Assembly (NCBI GenBank): GCA_024707325.1
Contig: JANPZY010000001.1
Span: 2,294,501 to 2,358,500, forward strand
Direction of reading: 5' to 3'
DNA length: 64,000 nt
Source: Opitutus sp.
GTDB lineage: Bacteria; Verrucomicrobiota; Verrucomicrobiia; Opitutales; Opitutaceae
Shown in pieces: positions 1 to 9,048 of the stretch. The notes under the pieces are model-generated. The model worked only from the letters and a program-made list of their open reading frames with translations. It did not search any database and had not been told where the DNA came from. The position numbers and the translations under genes were made by a program. The first letter of the stretch is position 1. Every line of letters starts with the position of its first letter.

Positions 1-593
1 ACCGCCGCGATCGCCAGTTGCACGAACAACAGCGCGCAGCATGCGATGCCCCAGCGGCGCACGGCCGGTCCGACGCTCGCACCGCCCTTGATCCAGCCTC
101 GCGTGCAACTCACCGCGACCGCGATCAGCGTGCAGACGAAGAGCTGCGCGAGACACGCGTGCAGCATCGCGAAAAGCCGCCCGACCGATGTATCCACCAT
201 TTCAATATGCAGGTGATCGAGCAGCACGCGAAGTCCACCGACCAGCGCCTGCACGAGCACCAATCCGACCGCGAAATAGGAAAGCTTGCGCAACCAGCCG
301 CGTGCTTCGCGACGCCACAGCCAGATTGCGAGCACGATGGTGATGGTGCTCATCACGCCCGCCGAAAGACGGTGTGAGTGCTCCGCAAACATCGCGATGT
401 CCGTCAGCCAGCCCTCGGGGTTGATCGACCCGTTGGAGAGCGGCCAGTCGGGAAACACCATGCCCGCTCCGATGCTCGTCGTGAACGCTCCGAGCACCAC
501 GAGCAGAAACACCCACGCGCTGCCGAAACCGGCGAACAGCGCGAGTGCGGGCTTGTAGTCGGCAGTGCGTGGAAGAGCCGAGGAAGAGTCCAT
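1..593 (-). CDS. ctaA: Heme A synthase (CtaA/COX15), truncated by window edge
   Basis: Integral membrane enzyme that oxidises heme O to heme A for aa3-type cytochrome oxidase. I read the reverse strand by hand: the ATG at 593 opens 197 codons running off the left edge. Early membrane segments are followed by the family motif TSIGAGMVFPDWPLSNGS, then AEHSHRLSAG, whose His pair is the conserved heme-binding motif after the first helices. A further helix pair follows with LHACLAQLF, carrying another conserved His. It is divergent from the SCO1-type copper chaperone starting at 680, with an 86-bp gap that probably holds both promoters. Heme A and CuA insertion are both steps of oxidase assembly, so the pairing supports the call. 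The C-terminal half is not in the window. Confidence 0.9.
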   Translation of the reverse strand, partial: MDSSSALPRTADYKPALALFAGFGSAWVFLLVVLGAFTTSIGAGMVFPDWPLSNGSINPEGWLTDIAMFAEHSHRLSAGVMSTITIVLAIWLWRREARGWLRKLSYFAVGLVLVQALVGGLRVLLDHLHIEMVDTSVGRLFAMLHACLAQLFVCTLIAVAVSCTRGWIKGGASVGPAVRRWGIACCALLFVQLAIAA

Positions 594-679
594 GAGCAGG
601 GAGACTTGGCAGCAGAAGGCCCCTTGCTGCTGTGAGCAAACCCTTTGACAATTTTTTCCGGCAGCGAATCCGTTGCACC

Positions 680-1560
680 ATGAAATCTTATGGGTTCGTC
701 CTCGTGTTCGCTGCAGCGCTGGTGCTGACCGCCGGCTGCGCACGCAAGGAAACCAGCCAACCCGCCTCGCAGCGCGCGGTCACCCGCTCACGGGCGAAGT
801 CATCTCGATCGATCCCGAGCGCAACGTCATGATCGTGCGCCATGATCCGATCGAAGATTTGATGCCGGCGATGACGATGGAGTTTCTCGTGTCGCCCGGT
901 GATGTCGCTGTCATCAAGCCCGGCCAGCGTATCCGGGCCCGTTTGATTCCGAGCGCCAACGACGATTGGCGGCTCGAGAGCATCTGGCCGGACGACGCTG
1001 CGTCGGAGGCCGCGGTGACGGCACGCGCTCAGGCGCTTCGCCAGGAAACCATGATCCGCGGCAAGAACGCCTACCGTGAAGTAGGCGAGGCGATCCCTGA
1101 TTTCGCGCTCTACGATCAGGACGCGCGCGTGGTGCAGAGCACGCGTTTCCGCGGAAAGCAGATCATGCTGAACTTCATCTTCACGCGCTGCCCGGTCGCG
1201 ACGATGTGTCCGGCCGCCACGGCGAAAATGATGCAAACCCAGCGGCTCGCGCGTGAGGCCGGCGTGACCAATCTCGAACTCGTCTCCATCACGCTCGACC
1301 CGGACTACGACACGCCCGGCGTGCTCAAGGAATACGCGCAGCAGCGCGGGATCGACACGTCCAACTTCAGTTTTCTCACCGGCCCCGAGGCCGCGATCAA
1401 GGACCTGCTCGTGCAGTTTGGCGTCATCGCCGAATCCGACGGGGACTTGATCAAACACACGCTCGCCACGCTGCTGATCGACGCCGACGGCCGCATCGCG
1501 CATCGCACCGACGGCAGCGTGTGGGAGCCGAAGGAGTTTGTGGCCAAAATGAAGAAATGA
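680..1560 (+). CDS. CusF-domain/SCO1 fusion lipoprotein, frame broken as given
   Basis: Likely periplasmic copper chaperone for cytochrome oxidase assembly. The ATG at 680 encodes a lipoprotein signal, MKSYGFVLVFAAALVLTAGC. After a frame break near 776-783 the reading continues as HPLTGEVISIDPERN and MPAMTMEF, a CusF/CopK-type copper-binding fold with the MPAMTM signature (about residues 40-110). A thioredoxin-fold SCO domain follows, with FTRCPVATMCP holding two Cys separated by five residues (canonical SCO has CxxxC) and the conserved His in LIKHTLATLL. Adding one base near 780 gives 294 clean codons, so a single-base deletion explains the break. The stop overlaps the next gene's ATG. The CusF-SCO fusion is recognised from motifs only. 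Confidence 0.8.
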
Positions 1561-2525
1561 GCACCGCCAGTCCCTCGACTTCTCCTGCGCTGACGCGCCG
1601 CCAGTTGCGCCAGATCGCGATCATCACCGCGGTCGCGATCGCGATCTTCGCGTTCATGCGCTGGCTGCCGACCGGCACGAATCTCAATCACATGGATTTC
1701 CGCGTCGATGCGAAGAACGTCATCGATTTCTGCGATCCGCTGAATCCGCAGTTCATCCCGGTCGTGGCGGTGACGTCGCCCGTGAACCTGACTTTGTCCG
1801 GCGTGCAAAACGCCCGCGCGGGCGAACTCGTCCGCGCCACCGCGGTGCTGCGCACGGCCAATGGCAAACCGATTGGCACGCCCGATCTCGTCGTTACGCA
1901 CACCGAGCTGCTGCATCTCCTCATCGTCGATCCTACGCTGACGGATTATCAGCACGTCCACCCGCAGCCGGGCCGCGCGCCGGGCGAGTGGGAGTTCGAG
2001 TTTACGCCGCGCTTCGGCGGCACCTATCGCGTGTTCGCCGATTTCACGCCGGCCGCGACCAACCGGGGACTGTATGCGCACGTCGACCTGCCCGTGGCCG
2101 GACCGACGCACGACCCGGTCCGCACCTTGTCCCGACCCGGTGCGCACTCGGTCCCGACTCAAGCCGGATTCGAGCCCGTCACGGACGGCGACTATGTATT
2201 CAAACTTTCAGGACAAACGTTCCCGATTCGCGCGGGGCAGCCGGCGGATTTGTGGCTCACGATCGAGCGCCTCGACGGTGGCACCGTGCCCCTTGAGCCG
2301 GTGATGGGCGCCTTCGCGCACCTGGTGGCTTTCGACGAAGCGAGCAGCGGTTTCGCGCACCTGCACCCGGGAGATCAGGATTTGACGAAACGCCCGGACG
2401 CGCATCGCCCGGCGCTCGATTTCAAGATCACGATTCCGCGCGCGGGCCGCTATGTGATTTGGTCGCAGGTGAATCTCGATGGGCGCGAAGTGTTCACGCC
2501 CTTCTGGTTCGAGGTCGTCGAGTGA
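1557..2525 (+). CDS. Membrane-anchored His-rich two-domain protein, putative metal-related
   Basis: 322 residues, with the ATG overlapping the SCO1 stop (ATGA), so translation is probably coupled. One N-terminal membrane segment (IAIITAVAIAIFAFMRWLP, about residues 20-38) is followed by an extracytoplasmic part with two similar beta-rich modules. Module one has LHLLIVDPTLTDYQHVHP then GGTYRVFADFTPA. Module two has AHLVAFDEASSGFAHLHP then AGRYVIWSQVNLDGREVF. The HxHP pair in each resembles extracytoplasmic modules found near copper/heavy-metal proteins, but I cannot name a family. Context (ctaA, SCO1) suggests a role in oxidase assembly or copper handling. The linker between modules is encoded by two units of the 22-bp repeat seen elsewhere in intergenic DNA (2115-2158). 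Confidence 0.7.
   Translation: MSTASPSTSPALTRRQLRQIAIITAVAIAIFAFMRWLPTGTNLNHMDFRVDAKNVIDFCDPLNPQFIPVVAVTSPVNLTLSGVQNARAGELVRATAVLRTANGKPIGTPDLVVTHTELLHLLIVDPTLTDYQHVHPQPGRAPGEWEFEFTPRFGGTYRVFADFTPAATNRGLYAHVDLPVAGPTHDPVRTLSRPGAHSVPTQAGFEPVTDGDYVFKLSGQTFPIRAGQPADLWLTIERLDGGTVPLEPVMGAFAHLVAFDEASSGFAHLHPGDQDLTKRPDAHRPALDFKITIPRAGRYVIWSQVNLDGREVFTPFWFEVVE
2104..2160. repeat. 22-bp repeat array H (2 units), inside a coding sequence
   Basis: Two exact 22-bp units (2115-2136 and 2137-2158) matching the intergenic arrays: CCGGTCCGCAC then CTTGTCCCGAC, and CCGGTGCGCAC then TCGGTCCCGAC. A degenerate half-unit precedes them. The reading frame stays open (DPVRTLSRPGAHSVPTQAG), and the repeat falls between the two modules of the protein. 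Confidence 0.85.
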
Positions 2526-2528
2526 GCC

Positions 2529-3298
2529 TCAGAACTTGAGGTGCTTCACTGTGAGTCCCTTGTTAATGAGTTGCTTTAGCGAATCGATGCCGATGCGCAG
2601 GTGCGCGGAGACATACGCGGCATCCACGGCCTTGTCGCTGCGGGCGGTTTTCACGCCCTCGGGTGTCATCGGTTGATCGGACACGAGGAGCAGCGCGCCG
2701 GTGGGGATTTGGTTGTAGAAACCGGTGGTGAAGATCGTGGCCGTCTCCATGTCGACGGCCATCACGTGGATTTTTTTAGGTAGCGCTTGAACGCCTCGTC
2801 GTGCTCCCACACGCGGCGGTTCGTGGTGTAAACGGTGCCGGTCCAGTAGTCGCGTGCGTGGTCGCGGATCGTGGTCGAGATCGCCTTTTGCAGCGCGAAC
2901 GCGGGGAGTGCGGGCACCTCGGGCGGCATGTAGTCGTTGCTCGTGCCTTCGCCGCGGATTGCCGCGATCGGGAGCACGAGTTCCCCGACGCCGGCGCGGT
3001 GTTTCACACCGCCGCATTTGCCGAGAAAGAGCACGGCCTCGGGTTTGATCGCGCTGAGCAGATCCATGATCGTCGCGGCCGTCGCGCTGCCCATGCCGAA
3101 GTTGATGATCGTGATGTCGTCGGCGGTGGCACTCGTCATCGGATAGTCGAGGCCCTCGACGTCCACCTTGTGCCACTCGGCGAAGAGTTTCACGTAGCGG
3201 TGAAAATTGGTCAGCAGGATGTAGCTGCCGAACTTCTTCAATGGGACTCCGGTGTAGCGCGGCAGCCAGTTCTCGACGATCTCACGGCGCGTTTTCAT
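2529..3298 (-). CDS. amn: AMP nucleosidase, frame broken in an A7 tract
   Basis: Hydrolyses AMP to adenine and ribose 5-phosphate (purine salvage or adenylate control). Start ATG at 3298 (MKTRREIVENWLPRYTG). Phosphorylase-fold features: INFGMGSATAATIMDLL, FLGKCGGVKHRAGVGELVLP, then HVMAVDMETATIFTTGFYN, containing the family's substrate-binding DMETATIF. The frame breaks at a run of seven T on the plus strand (2771-2777; A7 in the coding strand). One more A restores 257 codons, close to the short bacterial AMP nucleosidase length. In the coding strand the site reads CTA AAA AAA, which also fits a -1 slippery heptamer. Convergent with the preceding gene, three bases between stops. Confidence 0.85.
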
Positions 3299-3431
3299 GG
3301 GTGGGACATTGGTCGGTCGGTTTTTAAACACAGCTGAAAAGTTGCCACGGCGGGTGATTTGCGCGCTTCGGCAGATTTCTTCGCATCCTTCAGCAAAAGC
3401 TCGCGTCAGTCGTGTCGTAGTTTCCCCACAC

Positions 3432-6071
3432 ATGCTACTTTCCCCCCGGACCCCTGGCGCGGCGGCGTGGTCGTCGTGTCTCCGCTGGAGCAAGCACCTG
3501 TTTTTTGGCGCCTGTCTGGCCACGCCATCGCTCGCCGCGACCGAGTCGCTGATGGTGAGCTTCGAGCGCGATGCGCTGCCGGTGCTGGATCAATTTTGCT
3601 ACGACTGCCACGGCTACGGCAGCGACAAGGGCGGGGTGGTGCTCGATGGTTTCGAGGACGAAGCCGCACTGCGCGATCACGCGCTCTGGTTGCGCGTGCT
3701 GAAAAATGTCCGCAGCCACATCATGCCGCCGGCGGACAAGCCGCAGCCGAGCGAGGATGAAGTCGCGTCGCTCATCCGCTGGATCAAGCGCGATGCCTTC
3801 GCGCTCGATCCTTCGCTGCCGGATCCCGGCCGCGTGACGGTGCGCCGGCTCAATCGGGTCGAATATCGCAACACCATCCGCGAGCTGCTCGGCGTTGATT
3901 ACAACACAGCGGAAGAGTTTCCCGCCGACGACACCGGCCATGGTTTCGACAATATTGGCGACGTGCTCTCGATCTCGCCGATGCTGCTCGAGAAATATCT
4001 CGATGCGGCGCAGACCGTCGTCGCCGAAGCCGTGCCCACACGCTCTCGCGTGGTCGCGGAGGCTCCGATTCCCGGCCGTGATTTCGCGGTCGTTTCGTCG
4101 TCCTCCGTTGATGAAGCGGCTTCCTCGACCGAACAAACGTCGCGCCTGCGTCCTGCGCCGAAGCCGGTCGGCAGTGCGCTCGATCTGTCCTACTACACGC
4201 CGGCGCTCGTGCGCGCGGAACACGCGGTGAACTTCGCCGGGAGATATCAGCTCGTCGTCGATTTCAAAGCGGTCGAGCGCTACGTGGACGATAAGTTCGA
4301 TTACAACCGCTGCCGGTTGATCGTCCGCGATGGCGACGAGGTGTTGATGGATCAGGAATTCGTCCGACAGAGCGACAAGTCCTTCCAGTTTACCTTCGAT
4401 CGCGAGTGGACCGTGGGCACGCACGCCGTTTCGGTCGAGATCGTGCCGGTCGGCGAAGAGCAGCCGCAGCCGCGCTTGCTCCGCATTCGCCTGCAAAACG
4501 TCACCGTGCGCGGTCCGTTCGACGAGCGCCATTGGGTCGCGCCGAAAAACTACGCGAAATTCTTCCCGCGTCCGGTGCCGGAATCGGCCGAGGAAAAACG
4601 AAACTACGCCCGCGAGCTCTTGAGCAACTTCGCGCTGCGCGCCTTCCGTCGTCCCGCGGATGCCGACGTGGTGGAGCGTCTCGTTACTCTGGCCGAGCGC
4701 GCTTCGTCTGTTCCGGACGGCACCTTCGAGTCCGGCATCGCGCAGTCGATGGTCGCGACGCTCGCCTCGCCGCGCTTCATCTTCCGCGAGGAAGGCACGG
4801 AAGCGTTGCGGCCGGGGCAGGCGCACCCGTTCGTCGACGAATACGCGTTGGCGTCGCGGCTGTCTTATTTCCTCTGGTCGTCGATGCCCGACGAGGAACT
4901 CTTCCGGCTGGCGGGCGAGGGGAAACTGCGCGCCAATCTCGCGGCGCAGGTCGACCGCATGCTCAACGATCCGCGCTCGCAGGAGTTCGTGCGCAACTTC
5001 ACCGGCCAGTGGCTGCAGGCGCGCGACATCGAGACGGTGCCGATCAACGCGTTCGACGTTTACCTCCGCGAAAATCCGCGCCCCGACGTCGAAGAGGCGC
5101 GGGAAACCTTCCGTTCGATCGTGTCGATCCCCGATGAGAATCGCACGCCGGAGCAGCGCGAGGCGTTCGCCGAGGCGCGCCGGGTGTTTCTGGAATTTCT
5201 GCGCGCACCGAAGCCGGATCTCACCGATCCGCTACGCTCCGCGATGCGCCGCGAGTCGGAATTGGTATTCGAATACGTGATACGCAACGATCGCAGCCTG
5301 CTCGAGCTCATCGACGCCAACTACACTTTCCTCAACGAGGCGTTGGCGAAACACTACGACGTGCCGGGCGTGGAAGGCCCCGAGATGCGGCTCGTCACGC
5401 TGCCCGAGGACAGCCCGCGCGGCGGCGTGCTTACGCAGGGCACGGTGCTCGCCGTCACCTCGAATCCCACCCGCACGTCGCCGGTGAAGCGCGGCGTCTT
5501 CATCCTCGAGGCGATTCTCGGCACGCCGCCCGCGCCGCCGCCGCCCAATATCCCCCCGCTCGAAAACGCCGCGGGCGACAAACTCTCCGAACTCAGCTTG
5601 CGCGAGACGATGGCACTCCATGCGAAAAACAAGATGTGCGCTTCGTGCCACAGCCGCATGGACCCGCTTGGTCTCGCGCTCGAGAACTTCAATGCCCTCG
5701 GAAAATTCCGCACCGCCGAACTTAACCAACCGATTCAACCGGAGGGCAAATTGATCACCGGCGAGGCATTCACGAATATCCGCGAGCTGAAGCGCATCCT
5801 CGCGACCGGCCACCGTCACGATTTCTACCACAGCATCAGCGAGAAATTGCTCACCTACGCACTCGGCCGCGGCCTCGACTATCGCGATACCGATACGCTC
5901 GATCGCCTCGTCGAGCAACTCGAGGCTTCCGGCGGCAAGCCCTCGGTTCTCCTTCGCGGCATCATCAATGCTGCTCCGTTCCAGCAGCGCCGCGCCGACG
6001 ATACTTCCCTTGCGCTCGACTCCGTCGATACCGCAGCCACCCACATCGCTCAATCCGCACCCCAACCATGA
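3432..6071 (+). CDS. DUF1592/DUF1588 planctomycete-type cytochrome c protein
   Basis: 879 residues. I chose the ATG at 3432 because it opens a signal-like stretch (LFFGACLATPSLAA); an in-frame ATG at 3297 would overlap the amn start. Domains in order: N-terminal cytochrome-c-like module with heme motif CYDCH (about residue 57) and the distal MPPADKPQP loop; DUF1587 (VTVRRLNRVEYRNTIRELLG); a beta-rich DUF1595-like part; DUF1592 (YALASRLSYFLWSSMPDEEL); DUF1588 (CASCHSRMDPLGLALENFN, a second CxxCH); and DUF1585 at the end (LLTYALGRGLDYRDTDTLDR). Such proteins are typical of Planctomycetes and Verrucomicrobia and are encoded next to DUF1552 proteins, as here. The biochemical role is not established. 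First gene of a four-gene operon. Confidence 0.88.
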   Translation: MLLSPRTPGAAAWSSCLRWSKHLFFGACLATPSLAATESLMVSFERDALPVLDQFCYDCHGYGSDKGGVVLDGFEDEAALRDHALWLRVLKNVRSHIMPPADKPQPSEDEVASLIRWIKRDAFALDPSLPDPGRVTVRRLNRVEYRNTIRELLGVDYNTAEEFPADDTGHGFDNIGDVLSISPMLLEKYLDAAQTVVAEAVPTRSRVVAEAPIPGRDFAVVSSSSVDEAASSTEQTSRLRPAPKPVGSALDLSYYTPALVRAEHAVNFAGRYQLVVDFKAVERYVDDKFDYNRCRLIVRDGDEVLMDQEFVRQSDKSFQFTFDREWTVGTHAVSVEIVPVGEEQPQPRLLRIRLQNVTVRGPFDERHWVAPKNYAKFFPRPVPESAEEKRNYARELLSNFALRAFRRPADADVVERLVTLAERASSVPDGTFESGIAQSMVATLASPRFIFREEGTEALRPGQAHPFVDEYALASRLSYFLWSSMPDEELFRLAGEGKLRANLAAQVDRMLNDPRSQEFVRNFTGQWLQARDIETVPINAFDVYLRENPRPDVEEARETFRSIVSIPDENRTPEQREAFAEARRVFLEFLRAPKPDLTDPLRSAMRRESELVFEYVIRNDRSLLELIDANYTFLNEALAKHYDVPGVEGPEMRLVTLPEDSPRGGVLTQGTVLAVTSNPTRTSPVKRGVFILEAILGTPPAPPPPNIPPLENAAGDKLSELSLRETMALHAKNKMCASCHSRMDPLGLALENFNALGKFRTAELNQPIQPEGKLITGEAFTNIRELKRILATGHRHDFYHSISEKLLTYALGRGLDYRDTDTLDRLVEQLEASGGKPSVLLRGIINAAPFQQRRADDTSLALDSVDTAATHIAQSAPQP

Positions 6072-7450
6072 ACACGTCCACCCCGCACCCCTCCGGCTCG
6101 TTCACGATGGATCGCCGCAACTTTCTCCGCGGCCTCGGCGCGTGTATCGCGCTGCCCACGCTCGGTTCGATGATTCCATCCCGACTGGTCGGTGCGGGCG
6201 GCCCCGCGCTCGCGACCACCGCGACGGGCGCGCCGCTGCGCACGGCGTTCGTCTTTTTCCCCAACGGCGCGATTCCGTCGCATTGGTGGCCGACGGGCGG
6301 GCTCACGGATTTCGCGCTCGGCGCGACGCTGAATCCGCTCGAAACGCTGCGAAACAAGATCCAGGTGCTCGGCGGACTCGACCACTCCAACGCCAATGCC
6401 GGCAACGACGGCGGTGGCGATCACGCGCGCGGCAACAGCGTCTTCCTCACCGGGGTGCGTATCAACAAAAGCGCCACCGACGTCCGCGCCGGCATCTCGA
6501 TCGACCAGGTAATCGCCAACGAGATCGGCCACCTCACGCGCTTCCCGTCGCTGGAGTTGAGCTGCGACGCCGGTCGCAAATCCTCCGGCTGCGATTCCGG
6601 TTATGCGTGCTCCTATGTTTACAACGTGTCGTGGAAAAATCCCACGACGCCGATGACGCCCGAGTCCAATCCGCGTCTCGTCTTCGAGCGTCTCTTCGGC
6701 GCGGGCGAGCATGGCGAGCGCGCCGCCAACGCCCAGCAACGCATGGCCACCCGCCGCTCCGTGCTCGATTTCGTGCTCGAGGATGCGCGCCGGCTCACGC
6801 GGCGCCTCGATCTGCGCGATCGCGCAAAGATGGATCAATACCTCACCGGTATCCGGGAAATTGAGACACGTATCCAGCGCGCCGAGCAGTTCGGTCCGCC
6901 CGCCGATCCGAATTTCCCCACGCCGAAGGGCATCCCCGCCACGCAGGCGGAATACGTCGAGATCATGTATGACATGCTCGCGCTCGCCTTCGAAACCGAT
7001 TCCACGCGCGTCGCGACCATGATTCTCGGACACGACGGCGACAACCGGTCCTTCAGCGAGATCGGCATTGCCGAGGGTCACCACGACCTCTCGCACCATC
7101 AGAACAATCCCGAACGCATCGCCAAGGTCGCGCAAATCGACCGCTGGTATGCGAGCCAGTTTGGTCGCTTCCTGCAGAAGCTCGACAGCATTCAGGACGT
7201 GGACGGCAACTCGATCCTCCACAACTCGCGCATCCTCTACGGCAGCGGCAACGCCGACGGAAATCGTCACACGCACGAGAATCTGCCCGCCTTGCTTGCT
7301 GGCGGTGGCGGCGGATTGCTCACGCCCGGTCGTTTCGTCCAGCATGGCTCGACCCCGATGAGCAACCTCTTCCTCAGCCTCGCCGATCAAGTCGGCGTGA
7401 CGCACCTCGAGCGATTCGGCGACTCGACCGGCCGTCTCACGAATGTCTGA
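6068..7450 (+). CDS. DUF1552 domain protein with Tat signal
   Basis: 460 residues, ATG overlapping the preceding stop (ATGA). The N-terminus has a twin-arginine signal (MDRRNFLRGLGACIALP), so it is probably exported folded, with or without a cofactor. The rest is the DUF1552 family: VFFPNGAIPSHWWPTG, GGLDHSNANAGNDGGGDHARG, FARLVFERLFG-like segment, and MILGHDGDNRSFSEIGIAEG followed by HHDLSHHQNNPE. The fold resembles alkaline-phosphatase-type DUF1501 proteins, but the function is unknown. Its near-constant partnership with DUF1592 cytochromes suggests a periplasmic oxidoreductase or hydrolase complex served by the c-type hemes encoded upstream and downstream. Confidence 0.88.
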   Translation: MNTSTPHPSGSFTMDRRNFLRGLGACIALPTLGSMIPSRLVGAGGPALATTATGAPLRTAFVFFPNGAIPSHWWPTGGLTDFALGATLNPLETLRNKIQVLGGLDHSNANAGNDGGGDHARGNSVFLTGVRINKSATDVRAGISIDQVIANEIGHLTRFPSLELSCDAGRKSSGCDSGYACSYVYNVSWKNPTTPMTPESNPRLVFERLFGAGEHGERAANAQQRMATRRSVLDFVLEDARRLTRRLDLRDRAKMDQYLTGIREIETRIQRAEQFGPPADPNFPTPKGIPATQAEYVEIMYDMLALAFETDSTRVATMILGHDGDNRSFSEIGIAEGHHDLSHHQNNPERIAKVAQIDRWYASQFGRFLQKLDSIQDVDGNSILHNSRILYGSGNADGNRHTHENLPALLAGGGGGLLTPGRFVQHGSTPMSNLFLSLADQVGVTHLERFGDSTGRLTNV

Positions 7451-8352
7451 TCGCCGCGGCGCCATCTCTGCCCGCCTGCTTTGGGTTCTCGGCGGCCTCG
7501 TCCTCGTGGCGGGAGCCGCCGCTGCCGTTCTCGAACGTCGCGGTGAATTTTCGCCCGCCGTTCGCGGCGAACGTCTCGCGTCCGAGGCCGGCTGCTTCGC
7601 GTGTCACGGCACCGGCGAGGAAAATCATCGCGGCAACTTCCGCCAACTCGCCTCAGGCGCGTGGCGCCCCAAAGCGATCCCCACGCTCTGGGAGAATGGC
7701 CTCGACCGCGCCGAGGTATTGAAAGACTGGATCGCCAACGGTGCGCCCGCCGCCGAAGCCGAAGCGCATCGCCGCTTGTTCATCCAGATGCCGGCGTATT
7801 CAGGTTTCTACGACGCGCGGCAGATCGATGACCTCGCGGCCTGGATTCTCGCCGAACAACTCGGCCGCACGCTGCTCGCCACGGCTGCCGCCGGGCGCGA
7901 AAAAACCCGCCGCCGCACCGCAGCCTGGCACGCTCGAGTTCCGCCGGGCCGCCGATCGACTCGCTCGTGAGCACGGCTGCTTCAGTTGCCATGGCGAGCA
8001 AGGGCAGGGCGGCGTGCGCAATCCCGCCGCCTTCAAAGGCTACATCCCCGGATTCTTCGGCCGCGATTTTCTCGCGCTCACCGCGGGCGGCGACCGCGAC
8101 GAAATTCTCCACTGGATCGACACCGGCCGCGGCCGCCACATCGAGTCCGGCTGGCTCGGCCGGCTCGCCAAACACTTTGGCGATTCGCAGGCGATCGGCA
8201 TGCCCGGCTACCGCGAGCGGCTCACCGACGCCGAGAAACAGATGCTCGTCGACTACCTTCTTCTCCTCAACGCCGACGGTCCGCTCGATGCCGCTGCATT
8301 CGAAAAACGTTTGCGCGACCTCGCGGCCGACGACGCCTCCGCCGATTCCTGA
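7443..8352 (+). CDS. Di-heme cytochrome c, frame broken in an A6 tract
   Basis: Electron-transfer protein of the DUF1592/DUF1552 operon; its start overlaps the previous gene by 8 bp. An N-terminal membrane anchor (LLWVLGGLVLVAGAAAAVL) leads to a first heme site (CFACHGTGEENHRG) and a second c-type module with CFSCHGEQGQGG and a distal methionine region (GMPGYRERLTDAEKQMLVDYL). The frame changes at an A6 run (7900-7905): with five A the reading is GREKPAAAPQPGTLEF and the whole gene is 303 codons. A single-base insertion, more likely a sequencing error than decay, explains it, since both halves are well conserved. Confidence 0.8.
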
Positions 8353-8362
8353 TTTTTTCTCT

Positions 8363-8809
8363 ATGAAACTCATCCCGCGATTCGCCCCCGTTGTTCTCCT
8401 CAGCTTTTTGGCCGCACCGCTGCACGCCGACGAAGGCATCGAAAAACTTCTCCCGCTGCCCGCCAACGTGCGCGAGATCTTCAACCAGAGCTGCGTGCTC
8501 TGCCACGGCGAGGTGATCGACGGCAAACCCGAGATCCGCGAAGACCTCGACCTCAGCACCGACGAACAACTCCGCCAAACGCTCAGCAGTGCGGAGACAC
8601 TCCGCGACGTGATCATCACCGGCGAGATGCCGCACGACGCGAAGCTCTCGTTTCGCCTCCGCAAGCAGCCGGAGATGCAGAATCGCCTGAAACAGCTCAA
8701 AGCCGACTACGACGCCCAAGGCAGCCAGCAACAACTCCTCGCCTGGCTCGAAAACGTCCTCGGCCCCGCGCCCGAAAACGCCGGCGAAAGCCGCAAGAAA
8801 AAGGACTGA
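8363..8809 (+). CDS. Mono-heme periplasmic cytochrome c
   Basis: 148 residues with a signal peptide (MKLIPRFAPVVLLSFLAAPLHA) and a single heme motif CVLCHGEVIDGKPE. EMPHDAKLSFRLRKQPEMQ follows, where EMP could supply the distal Met ligand. Begins 10 bp after the di-heme cytochrome, so it is the last gene of the operon. The ATG at 8363 is chosen because the upstream in-frame extension overlaps the preceding gene and lacks a signal peptide. Likely a soluble electron carrier for the neighbouring DUF1592/DUF1552 proteins. Confidence 0.8.
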   Translation: MKLIPRFAPVVLLSFLAAPLHADEGIEKLLPLPANVREIFNQSCVLCHGEVIDGKPEIREDLDLSTDEQLRQTLSSAETLRDVIITGEMPHDAKLSFRLRKQPEMQNRLKQLKADYDAQGSQQQLLAWLENVLGPAPENAGESRKKKD

Positions 8810-8818
8810 GCTTTTTCA

Positions 8819-8845
8819 GTAGGGACGGCTCTCCGAGCCGCGCCG
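8819..8845. repeat. GGGACGGCTCTCCGAGCCG-type palindromic repeat
   Basis: AGGGACGGCTCTCCGAGCCG just after the cytochrome stop, with an imperfect palindromic core (CGGCTC / GAGCCG). A related sequence forms a perfect hairpin at 43806-43830, so this looks like a dispersed palindromic repeat that may act as a 3' end. Confidence 0.6.
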
Positions 8846-8853
8846 CCTCCGTC

Positions 8854-9029
8854 TCTATCCGCACACCGGCGCGATCCCGTCCGCACCTGAACCCGACCGT
8901 GTGCGCACCTTCGTTCGACGGTGTCCGCACTGCGTCCCGACCCCGTCCGCACTGTGTCCCGACACGGTGCGCACTCTGTCTCGACCGTGTCCGCACTTCG
9001 TCCTGAAGCGATCCGCATCGAGCTTCGAA
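8854..9029. repeat. 22-bp repeat array A (8 units)
   Basis: Eight contiguous units with exact 22-bp phasing (8854, 8876, 8898, 8920, 8942, 8964, 8986 and 9008). The unit in this orientation is about CGTGTCCGCAC plus TTCGTCCCGAC. It lies between the end of the cytochrome operon and the convergent small gene at 9302-9502. Confidence 0.9.
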
Positions 9030-9048
9030 CGTGTCGCACCTCCCAAAG

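Noticed and set aside
8854-9029. CRISPR array
   Set aside because: Units are contiguous with no spacers, vary in sequence, and no cas genes are in the window; a 22-bp period without spacers is not CRISPR.
8854-9029. Replication origin iterons
   Set aside because: The arrays are spread over 56 kb, have no DnaA-box or AT-rich neighbour that I can see, and no rep or dnaA gene is close.
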